64,000 nt of DNA from Nonlabens sp. Ci31. Its GTDB lineage: Bacteria > Bacteroidota > Bacteroidia > Flavobacteriales > Flavobacteriaceae. The stretch spans positions 2,477,501-2,541,500 of the forward strand of contig NZ_CP043633.1 in the NCBI RefSeq assembly GCF_012974865.1. The letters run 5' to 3'. Below the pieces are notes generated by a model. The model was not told the origin of the DNA. It saw nothing but the letters and a program-made list of their open reading frames with translations, and ran no database searches. The position numbers were made by a program, and so were the translations under genes. Position 1 is the first letter of the stretch. The number at the start of each line of letters is the position of its first letter. Below are positions 9,918-19,954 of this stretch, in pieces.

Positions 9918-10433
9918 TTAAATCTCAAAATATTCCGTAAAAGAAGAGATTACTTGTGGCACTTCATCTATTTCAAAATATAGTGTTACTTGAAAACCTT
10001 TGCGGTGATCAGAAATATGTAAACGGCCCTTTCTGATTTTATAGAGTCCAGTTGCACCACGACAAAAGCACATCCTTCTAAAACTCACTTTTGCCTTACT
10101 TAATAACTCATTGTTCAGTTCCAAATCAGTCACCTCTTCATCGATTTCTATAAATATCATTTCAGAATAAGAATCATCTGCCAGATCAGGATCTTGATTT
10201 CTCTTGTATTCAAATTTTAACACCACTCTTCCTTTAGCAGCCTGTAGTCGGTGATAGCTATTTTTAAACTCATCTTCCAGAATCAGAAGCTCGGTGTCTT
10301 TAAATACTTCAAAAGAGCAACTGCCGTCCATGGGACATTTTTGCAGTTCTATTGATTTGTCATTTGTTACTGTCTTGGTTTTGCACGAAGTCAGTAAGAC
10401 CAATACAAATAAGATTTGCCAGATATTACTCAT
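9918..10433 (-). CDS. Putative lipoprotein of unknown function
   Basis: I do not recognise this 171-residue protein. Starting at the ATG at 10433 gives MSNIWQILFVLVLLTSCKT, a lipoprotein signal with the lipobox ending at Cys17. A TTG three codons upstream is a less likely start. The mature part has four further cysteines, including the pairs QKCPMDGSCSF and RRMCFCRG, which could bind metal or form disulfides if exported. No catalytic motif is evident. It is a single gene convergent with the DUF922-like gene. Confidence 0.72.
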   Translation of the reverse strand: MSNIWQILFVLVLLTSCKTKTVTNDKSIELQKCPMDGSCSFEVFKDTELLILEDEFKNSYHRLQAAKGRVVLKFEYKRNQDPDLADDSYSEMIFIEIDEEVTDLELNNELLSKAKVSFRRMCFCRGATGLYKIRKGRLHISDHRKGFQVTLYFEIDEVPQVISSFTEYFEI

Positions 10434-10642
10434 GAATTTCAAATTTAGGTTTTGAATGTTTCCTTTATTGCCGCTTTCTGATTTTTTTAAATGAAGTCCT
10501 TGCCGTATTTGATTTGTTACGAAAGCGGGATAAAGTAACAGGACTTTTATAGGCGATTTAAAGTGTTAAAGTAAGCTTAGCATTGCAAATGGCATTAAAA
10601 TGCGATCATTTTCTCTTATCATTGTTGTTTAAAAATTATAAT

Positions 10643-13369
10643 ATGTTTCAAAATTATCGGTTATGGGTGACAATACTTTTATTTAGCATTAGTATTGTCT
10701 TACCAGGTACAGCACAAAATATGAAGTCTTCTTGGTCTTCGGTTAGTGTTTCTCAATTACAAAATGAGTCCCAATGGTCCAGAAAATCGGAACCTACTAT
10801 AGCTTCATACTATAGGATTGATATGGGAGCCTTGAAAAATAAGTTGGCAAATGCTCCGCAAAGAGGTGCTAGCTCTAACCCATCAAATAGTATCATTGGA
10901 TATCCTACTTCTGATGGAATCGAGTTTTTTAAAGTAAAAGAAGCCAGCGTTATGGCTCCCGAGTTACAGGCTACATATTCCGATTTTAGATCTTATGTAG
11001 GTCAGAGTATTAGTGAGCCAACAAACCAAATTAGATTCTCAATTACATCTCAAGGATTTCATGGGATGATGTTTTCCCCTAAATTGGGGACACAATTTGT
11101 TGATTCTTATACCATGGATAACTCTTCTGTTGTCGTTTATAGGAAAAAGGATCTCATTGATTTAGGTGAACGATGGGAATGTCATGTAGATGATGATTTA
11201 GGGTTGAACCAACGGTTTGCAGATTCAGAATTACCTATTGATTTAAAGAACGCTAATGATGGTATTTTGAGAAATTTCAGATTAGCTATTTCTACCACCG
11301 TAGAATATTCAGATTTTCACTGGATGAGAGCAGGAATAGCTGCAAGTGCAACAGATACTGATAAGAGAATGGCAGTCATGGCCGCTATGGTTGTTACCAT
11401 GACTAGAAATAACTTTATTTATGAGCGTGATTTGAGTATTACGATGACTTTTGTAGCAAATAATGACCTTCTGATCTCTATAGGATTTGATAATTTTTCA
11501 AATACGAATCCAGGTGCCATTCTCGGAGAGAATCAAACTGCTATTGATAATACCATAGGTTTTGCTAATTATGATATAGGTCATATATTTTCCACCGGTG
11601 GTGGCGGTCTAGCTTCTTTAGCGTCACCTTGCACCAATAGAAAGGCCCAAGGAGTTACTGGAAGGGGAGCGCCTGTTGGTGATCCCTTTGATATTGATTT
11701 TGTAGCTCATGAAATAGGACATCAAATGGGAGCACCGCATACGTTTAATGGAGATGCTGCAAATTGTGCTGGAGGTAATAGATCGGCAAACAGTGCTTAT
11801 GAACCAGGTAGTGGAACTACTATTATGGCTTATGCAGGAATATGTCCTCCTCAAAACATTCAAAATAATAGTGATGCATACTTTCATCAAACGAGCTTGC
11901 TAAGTATTTTTAATAATGTTTTTAGTGGTCTTAGTACTTGTGCGCAACCAAACCTAACAGGAAATACTGCACCTATTGCAATTGCAGATGCGGACTATAC
12001 TATTCCTAGAGGAACTCCATATAGATTAGTAGGTAATTCTACAGATCCTGATGGGACATCGACACATACTTACACTTGGGAGCAATTTGATTTAGGACCC
12101 GCAGGGACCCCTCTTGAAAATAATATTAATGGTCCATTAGTAAGGTCATTTGAAGGGACAAATCAAAGTGTTAGAATTATTCCTAAATTAGAAGCTATTG
12201 TTGCTTTTGGCGGTAATTCTACACAATGGGAAAAACTTCCTTTTGCTACAAGACCTATGAATTTTGTACTAACTGTACGAGATAACGATTCTAGAGGTGG
12301 GCAAACCGATGCAGACCAAATGATCATTCAAGTTGATGCCAATGCAGGTCCATTTCGTGTCACCTCTCCTGGTAATAGTGGAACGGTATGGCGTCCTAAC
12401 ACTATAGAAACAATTACTTGGAATGTAGCGGGAACTAATGCTAACGGAATTAATACTTCCAATGTAAATATCATACTGTCTACTGATGGTGGAAGAACAT
12501 TTGATACCGTTCTCGCTAGTAATGTGCCTAACACGGGCTCTTATGATCTCTTAGTTCCAGCCGGTATCGTTGCTCCTAGCTGTAGACTCCTGGTAGAAGG
12601 AGCTGGAAATATTTTCTTTGCCATTAATAATGTGGAGTTTAATATAAATGCAAGTGTTCAAACGGTTTGCACCACTTATCAATCCGGAGCATTAAATACC
12701 GCTATACCAGATAATAATAGCAATGGAATTACTTCTACGATAAATGTACCAGCTACAGAAAATGTGGCGAGTATCAAAGTAGGTGTAGATATTTCACATA
12801 CCTATATTTCTGATATGACTATAGGTATTTCTGACCCTTCCAGTAATAACCTCGCTTTGGTGTGGAATAGAGAATGTGCAAATCAAGATGATTTGAATGC
12901 TACATTTGAAGATGGAGCTGCTGCCGTATTTTGTAGACAGCCTACCGTAGGTAACTTTGACCCATCAAGCACCTTTTCAGTTTTTGACAACCTGCCTGCA
13001 AATGGTGATTGGACTTTAAGTATTATCGATAATACAGCTCAAGATTTAGGCACACTCAATAGTTGGTCTTTAGAAGTATGTACCTCAGTGGTTACTCCAT
13101 TGAGTAATGAGACATTTGAATTAGATAATTTATCCATTTATCCGAATCCTAGCAGCGGTAGCTTTAATATTCTATTTGATAATGCTTCTAGTAATCTAGT
13201 GGAACTCGATATTTTTGACTTAAGCGGTAGATCAGTGTTCAAAAGGTCTTATGAAACTTATTCTAGCTTTCATCAAAACATTAATTTAAATGGGGTTTCT
13301 TCAGGTATGTATCTTGTTCAAATTAAAGATGGAAACAAGACCATTACTAAAAAGATCATTATCGAATAA
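10643..13369 (+). CDS. Secreted reprolysin-like zinc metalloprotease with P-domain and T9SS sorting domain
   Basis: The 908-residue exoprotein starts at the ATG at 10643 (MFQNYRLWVTILLFSISIV, a clear signal peptide). A TTG 20 codons upstream is less plausible because it would bury the signal. The metzincin zinc motif HEIGHQMGAPHTFN is near residue 357, in the style of M12B/reprolysin proteases. It is followed by a methionine-turn-like segment, TTIMAYAGICPPQN. A Pro-hormone convertase P-like beta-sandwich lies at about residues 690-815. The last 75 residues (SIYPNPSSGSFNI to the C-terminal TKKIIIE) form a type A Por-secretion sorting domain. It should therefore cross the outer membrane by the type IX system and act outside the cell. 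A good terminator follows. Confidence 0.92.
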   Translation: MFQNYRLWVTILLFSISIVLPGTAQNMKSSWSSVSVSQLQNESQWSRKSEPTIASYYRIDMGALKNKLANAPQRGASSNPSNSIIGYPTSDGIEFFKVKEASVMAPELQATYSDFRSYVGQSISEPTNQIRFSITSQGFHGMMFSPKLGTQFVDSYTMDNSSVVVYRKKDLIDLGERWECHVDDDLGLNQRFADSELPIDLKNANDGILRNFRLAISTTVEYSDFHWMRAGIAASATDTDKRMAVMAAMVVTMTRNNFIYERDLSITMTFVANNDLLISIGFDNFSNTNPGAILGENQTAIDNTIGFANYDIGHIFSTGGGGLASLASPCTNRKAQGVTGRGAPVGDPFDIDFVAHEIGHQMGAPHTFNGDAANCAGGNRSANSAYEPGSGTTIMAYAGICPPQNIQNNSDAYFHQTSLLSIFNNVFSGLSTCAQPNLTGNTAPIAIADADYTIPRGTPYRLVGNSTDPDGTSTHTYTWEQFDLGPAGTPLENNINGPLVRSFEGTNQSVRIIPKLEAIVAFGGNSTQWEKLPFATRPMNFVLTVRDNDSRGGQTDADQMIIQVDANAGPFRVTSPGNSGTVWRPNTIETITWNVAGTNANGINTSNVNIILSTDGGRTFDTVLASNVPNTGSYDLLVPAGIVAPSCRLLVEGAGNIFFAINNVEFNINASVQTVCTTYQSGALNTAIPDNNSNGITSTINVPATENVASIKVGVDISHTYISDMTIGISDPSSNNLALVWNRECANQDDLNATFEDGAAAVFCRQPTVGNFDPSSTFSVFDNLPANGDWTLSIIDNTAQDLGTLNSWSLEVCTSVVTPLSNETFELDNLSIYPNPSSGSFNILFDNASSNLVELDIFDLSGRSVFKRSYETYSSFHQNINLNGVSSGMYLVQIKDGNKTITKKIIIE

Positions 13370-13392
13370 ATACCCCTTTAATTTAAATTATA

Positions 13393-13420
13393 AAAAGCCA
13401 GTAATTCCTTACTGGCTTTT
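13393..13420 (+). terminator. Rho-independent terminator after the metalloprotease gene
   Basis: A perfect 12-bp stem (13393-13404 with 13409-13420) around a TTCC loop, ending in TTTT. It lies 23 bases after the stop codon. Confidence 0.85.
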
Positions 13421-13479
13421 GTGCTTTCAAGCATTTCTTTTTTAGACTCAAAGTTCTCGTTTCTCTTATCCAAAACACC

Positions 13480-13487
13480 TATTTTTG
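13480..13487 (+). promoter_or_regulatory. -7 box upstream of pyrG
   Basis: TATTTTTG matches TAnnTTTG and lies 31 bases before the pyrG ATG. No strong -33 TTG was seen. Confidence 0.45.
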
Positions 13488-13509
13488 CATCTGTTTTTAA
13501 AACTCTTAA

Positions 13510-15141
<1,632 letters not shown>

Positions 15142-15149
15142 GTTAGGCT

Positions 15150-15197
15150 TTCCATTTTCTTTTTAGAAAATGGAAGTTTATCCTGAGTTAGCTCAGG
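15150..15197 (+). other. Two adjacent small hairpins between pyrG and yidC
   Basis: The first has an 11-bp AT-rich stem (15150-15160 with 15165-15175, loop TTTT). The second is CCTGAG/CTCAGG (15182-15187 with 15192-15197). The first could be a weak terminator or an mRNA processing/stability structure. Neither has a proper T-run. Confidence 0.4.
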
Positions 15198-15257
15198 GCG
15201 AAAACGAGATCAATAAAAAATATACCAAGTAAATTAATAGCCCCATTGGGCAAAAGT

Positions 15258-17069
15258 ATGGAAGAGAAAAAGACGGACTGGAAAAGTATGCTAGGATTAG
15301 CAATCATATTTGCTATAGTAGCATTTATGCTTTTTAGAAACCAAGAAGAGAAGAAGCAAGTTGAAGAAAGTATATCAGCTACAGAGATAGCCGCTGAAAC
15401 TTCATCTCCAGCAGCAGTACAGAATGATGTTGCGGCAACTCCAGTGGCATCAAAAGGCGAGGTTATTGAATTTAATAATAATCTAATAGACTTTAAGATC
15501 AATACAAAAGGCGCATTGATCAACGAAGCCTTGTTAAAAAGTTTTAAAACCTACGATTCACTGCCAGTTTATCTAGTAAAAGGTGGAGATCACCAGTTTG
15601 ATCTGGAATTCATGACTAAAGATGGGCGTAAGCTGCATACAGAAGATTTGATTTTTACTCCTACTACTTCTCAAAATGGTAAAAATAAAGTCTTAAGTCT
15701 TAAAACTGATGTAGGGAACGGAGGCTCTATTGAGTTTCGTTACGAGCTGAAGCCTGATGATTACATGATGGATTTCAACATTCGTTCTGAAGGGCTTGCT
15801 CAAGTAGCAAACACCTCTGAAGAAGTAGCCTTGAATTGGGTATTACAAGGATACCGCCGTTCTAAAGGTATGGATAATGAAAGTCGTTATACAGAAGTTA
15901 AGTTTGAGTATGATGATGGTAGCGACGACTATACAGGTCAAGGAGAAACTGCCGAAGAAGAAGCGGAGAATATCACCTATATCGCCTACAAGCAACACTT
16001 TTTCTCTTCTATCCTTTTGACAGATACTCCATTTAAAAGTGGGTTGATAGAGTCTTTTAATAATTATTCAGCAAATGATGAGCAAAATGTACTGACTAAG
16101 AAGTTTACTTCTAAAGTACAGTTAGAATACAATGGCGGTGAGCTGGCTTATAATATGGACTGGTATTTTGGTCCTACAGATTATGATATTCTGGTTACAT
16201 ACGATCGCAACCTGGATGAGGTGGTAGATTTAGGTTGGGGGATATTCGGATTTGTTAATGAATGGGCGATTAGACCTTTATTTTCTTTTTTAAGTGATCC
16301 TTTGAATGGATTGGGTATCCCTTATGGAATCGCTATTATTCTTTTGACCATTTGTGTAAGATTGGTATTATCTCCAATATTGTATAAGAGTTATCTGACT
16401 CAGGCCAAAATGAAGATCCTACGTCCTGAACTGAATAAGATTGCAGAAAAGCATAAGGATAATGCCATGAAAAAGCAGCAGGAATCCATGAAGGTTCAAA
16501 ATGAAGCAGGTGCCAGCCCTCTTAGTGGTTGTTTACCTGCATTACTTCAAATGCCCGTTTTCTTTGCGCTATTCAAGTTTTTCCCAACGGCATTTGAATT
16601 GCGACAAAAAAGCTTCCTTTGGGCAGATGATTTATCCAGTTATGATGAAATTTTTGCATTACCCTTCAAGGTGCCTTTCTACGGAGATCATGTAAGTTTA
16701 TTTCCCATACTAGCATCGATTTCGATATTTTTCTATATGCAAATGACTACGGGTCAGAACATGCAGGCAGCGCAACAACCTGGTATGCCTAACATGAAGT
16801 TTATCATGTACCTATCACCAGTGTTTATGTTGGTATTCTTTAATAATTACGCGAGTGGATTATCACTGTATTACTTTGTGTCTAACTTAATTACCATAGG
16901 TATCATGTTAGTGATCAAGCACGTGATTATTGATAAGGATAAGGTTCTTGCAAAAATCGAGAAAGCAAAAGCAAAACCTAAGAAGAAGAAAGGTCGTTTT
17001 GCAAGTAAGATGTCTTCTATCATGGAGCAAGCACAAGTGCAACAAGAAGAGAAAAAGAAACTCAAGTAA
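15258..17069 (+). CDS. yidC: Membrane protein insertase YidC
   Basis: YidC (Oxa1 family) inserts and folds inner-membrane proteins, alone or with Sec. I start it at the ATG at 15258 (MEEKKTDWKSMLGLAIIF, 603 aa) rather than the TTG at 15246. It has the Gram-negative layout: one N-terminal membrane segment (about residues 11-25), a large periplasmic beta domain (about 60-330), and then the conserved membrane core. That core includes YGIAIILLTICVRLVLSPI, the SPLSGCLPALLQMPVFFALF loop and several further membrane helices. The C-terminus is strongly basic, with runs such as KAKAKPKKKKGR. A strong terminator follows. Confidence 0.97.
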   Translation: MEEKKTDWKSMLGLAIIFAIVAFMLFRNQEEKKQVEESISATEIAAETSSPAAVQNDVAATPVASKGEVIEFNNNLIDFKINTKGALINEALLKSFKTYDSLPVYLVKGGDHQFDLEFMTKDGRKLHTEDLIFTPTTSQNGKNKVLSLKTDVGNGGSIEFRYELKPDDYMMDFNIRSEGLAQVANTSEEVALNWVLQGYRRSKGMDNESRYTEVKFEYDDGSDDYTGQGETAEEEAENITYIAYKQHFFSSILLTDTPFKSGLIESFNNYSANDEQNVLTKKFTSKVQLEYNGGELAYNMDWYFGPTDYDILVTYDRNLDEVVDLGWGIFGFVNEWAIRPLFSFLSDPLNGLGIPYGIAIILLTICVRLVLSPILYKSYLTQAKMKILRPELNKIAEKHKDNAMKKQQESMKVQNEAGASPLSGCLPALLQMPVFFALFKFFPTAFELRQKSFLWADDLSSYDEIFALPFKVPFYGDHVSLFPILASISIFFYMQMTTGQNMQAAQQPGMPNMKFIMYLSPVFMLVFFNNYASGLSLYYFVSNLITIGIMLVIKHVIIDKDKVLAKIEKAKAKPKKKKGRFASKMSSIMEQAQVQQEEKKKLK

Positions 17070-17092
17070 ATTAAGTTTACTTTTTAATTTTA

Positions 17093-17126
17093 AAACCCTC
17101 AAACGTCAGACGTTTGAGGGTTTTTA
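17093..17126 (+). terminator. Strong rho-independent terminator after yidC
   Basis: A perfect 15-bp stem (17093-17107 with 17111-17125), a three-base loop and a T-run. It lies 24 bases after the yidC stop and separates yidC transcription from the tandem array that follows. Confidence 0.9.
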
Positions 17127-17163
17127 TTGTACTCGCTTTTCAAAAGTCATTCTTCAGCATAAC

Positions 17164-19703
17164 GGAATCGCTTATCACTAACTCAAAAGCTATTGGAATA
17201 GGTTTTTTTTCTTTTGGGAAATGTGCTTTAGGACAATGAGGTTGAAGTGCCGGAACGTTCTCAATCATCTAAGCTTGCGATAAAATTAAATATCGCATCA
17301 ACCTTTCCGACCAAAACTCGTTGCACTCGCTTTGCCCACCTTTCCTATGCTTAGGAAAGGAGCTTAACTAGTTGCATTAGGCTGTATAAAGGAATCGCTT
17401 ATCACTAACTCAAAAGCTATTGGAATAGGTTTTTCTTCTTATGGGAAATGTGCTTTAGGACAATGAGGTTGAAGTGCCGGAACGTTCTCAATCATCTAAG
17501 CTAGCGATAAAATTAAATATCGCATCAACCTTTCCGACCAAAACTCGTTGCACTCGCTTTGCCCATCTTTCCTATGCTTAGGAAAGGAGCTTAACTAGTT
17601 GCATTAGGCTGTATAACGGAATCGCTTATCACTAACTCAAAAGCTATTGGAATAGGTTTTTTTTCTTTTGGGAAATGTGCTTTAGGACAATGAGGTTGAA
17701 GTGCCGGAACGTTCTCAATCATCTAAGCTAGCGATAAAATTAAATATCGCATCAACCTTTCCGACCAAAACTCGTTGCACTCGCTTTGCCCACCTTTTCT
17801 ATGCTTAGGAAAGGAGCTTAACTAGTTGCATTAGGCTGTATAACGGAATCTCTTAGTATTAACTCCAAAATTATTAGCATAGGTTTTTCTTCTTTTGGAA
17901 AATGTGCTTTAGGACAATGAGGTTGAAGTGCCGGAACGTTCTCAATCATCTAAGCTTGCGATAAAATTAAATATCGCATCAACCTTTCCGACCAAAACTC
18001 GTTGCACTCGCTTTGCCCACCTTTCCTATGCTTAGGAAAGGAGCTTAACTAGTTGCATTAGGCTGTATAACGGAATCGCTTATAACTAACTCAAAAGCTA
18101 TTGGAATAGGTTTTTCTTCTTATGGGAAATGTGCTTTAGGACAATGAGGTTGAAGTGCCGGAACGTTCTCAATCATCTAAGCTTGCGATAAAATTAAATA
18201 TCGCATCAACCTTTCCGACCAAAACTCGTTGCACTCGCTTTGCCCACCTTTCCTATGCTTAGGAAAGGAGCTTAACTAGTTGCATTAGGCTGTATAACGG
18301 AATCGCTTATCACTAACTCAAAAGCTATTGGAATAGGTTTTTCTTCTTTTGGAAAATGTGCTTTAAGACAATGAGGTTGAAGTGCCGGAACGTTCTCATT
18401 CATCTAAGCTTGCGATAAAATTAAATATCGCATCAACCTTTCCGACCAAAACTCGTTGCACTCGCTTTGCCTACCTTTTCTATGCTTAGGAAAGGAGCTT
18501 AACTAGTTGCATTAGGCTGTATAACGGAATCGCTTAGTATTAACTCCAAAATTATTAGCATAGGTTTTTCTTCTTTTGGAAAATGTGCTTTAGGACAATG
18601 GGGTTGAAGTGCCGGAACGTTCTCAATCATCTAAGCTAGCGATAAAATTAAATATCGCATCAACCTTTCCGACCAAAACTCGTTACATTCGCTTTGCCTA
18701 CCTTTCCTATGCTTAGGAAAGGAGCTTAACTAGTTGCATTAGGCTGTATAACGGAATCGCTTATCACTAACTCAAAAGCTATTGGAATAGGTTTTTTTTC
18801 TTTTGGGAAATGTGCTTTAGGACAATGAGGTTGAAGTGCCGGAACGTTCTCAATCATCTAAGCTTGCGATAAAATTAAATATCGCATCAACCTTTCCGAC
18901 CAAAACTCGTTGCACTCGCTTTGCCCACCTTTCCTATGCTTAGGAAAGGAGCTTAACTAGTTGCATTAGGCTGTATAACGGAATCGCTTATCACTAACTC
19001 AAAAGCTATTGGAATAGGTTTTTTTTCTTTTGGGAAATGTGCTTTAGGACAATGGGGTTGAATTGCCGGAACGTTCTCAATCATCTAAGCTAGCGATAAA
19101 ATTAAATATCGCATCAACCTTTCCGACCAAAACTCGTTGCATTCGCTTTGCCCACCTTTCCTATGCTTAGGAAAGGAGCTTAACTAGTTGCATTAGGCTG
19201 TATAACGGAATCGCTTATCACTAATTCAAAAGCTATTGGAATAGGTTTTTCTTCTTTTGGAAAATGTGCTTTAGGACAATGAGGTTGAAGTGCCGGAACG
19301 TTCTCAATCATCTAAGCTAGCGATAAAATTAAATATCGCATCAACCTTTCCGACCAAAACTCGTTGCACTCGCTTTGCCCACCTTTCCTATGCTTAGGAA
19401 AGGAGCTTAACTAGTTGCATTAGGCTGTATAAAGGAATCTTTTAGTATTAACTCCAAAATTATTAGCATAGGTTTTTTTTCTTTTGGGAAATGTGCTTTA
19501 GGACAATGAGGTTGAAGTGCCGGAACGTTCTCAATCATCTAAGCTAGCGATAAAATTAAATATCGCATCAACCTTTCCGACCAAAACTCGTTGCACTCGC
19601 TTTGCCCACCTTTCCTATGCTTAGGAAAGGAGCTTAACTAGTTGCATTAAGCTGTATAAAGGAATCGCTTATCACTAACTCAAAAACTATTGGAATAGGT
19701 TTT
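17164..19703. repeat. Non-coding tandem array: eleven 227-bp units plus a 43-bp partial unit
   Basis: The landmark GGAATC recurs at 17164, 17391, 17618, 17845, 18072, 18299, 18526, 18753, 18980, 19207, 19434 and 19661, every step being exactly 227 bases. Copies differ by scattered substitutions but not by length, even across a T-rich run. Copies 4, 7 and 11 share a variant first segment (AGTATTAACTCCAAAATTATTAGCAT in place of the usual TCACTAACTCAAAAGCTATTGGAAT; compare 17855-17880 with 17401-17425). AAGCTTGCG and AAGCTAGCG alternate between copies. The unit contains the palindromes GAACGTTC and AACTAGTT, a GCGATA/TATCGC stem and a 9-bp CCTTTCCTA/TAGGAAAGG hairpin. 227 is not a multiple of three and no long reading frame crosses the array. 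It fills the space between convergent yidC and uvrA. Function unknown. Confidence 0.97.
17339..17360 (+). other. Representative hairpin within the 227-bp unit (copy 1)
   Basis: CCTTTCCTA, loop TGCT, then TAGGAAAGG: a perfect 9-bp stem. The element recurs once per unit, every 227 bases; copies 3 and 6 carry a C-to-T mismatch in the left arm. No T-run follows, so it is not a standard terminator. Confidence 0.8.
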
Positions 19704-19954
19704 CTAAAACTTTAAGTTACGGAAGGGTTTGCGGGAAGTTTGCGTTTTCCAATTCTAAAGGATGCGGAAACACAATATTATTCGTAATACCTTCGAGGTG
19801 TTTAAGAAGCCTACTCTTTAGTGCTAGGGAAAGGTTTCGTGGTATTGGAATCTACTCTAATTTAAACATTAATAACACAAACAAATTCCTCATAAATTAT
19901 CAGAGATTTAGTAATTGGCAACCGTCAACCGAAAACTGCGACTGCAACTGTAAA
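19704..19954. other. Intergenic remnant between array and uvrA
   Basis: About 250 bases between the end of the array and the uvrA stop. I see no gene, no convincing terminator and no further array unit. Confidence 0.5.

Noticed and set aside
10583..10642. TTG start for the secreted metalloprotease
   Set aside because: It would place 20 extra residues ahead of a good signal peptide that starts at the ATG at 10643.
17164..19703. CRISPR array or coding satellite
   Set aside because: Units are 227 bases, contiguous and without unique spacers, no cas genes are near, and 227 is not divisible by three. The reading frame changes each unit and no long frame crosses the array.
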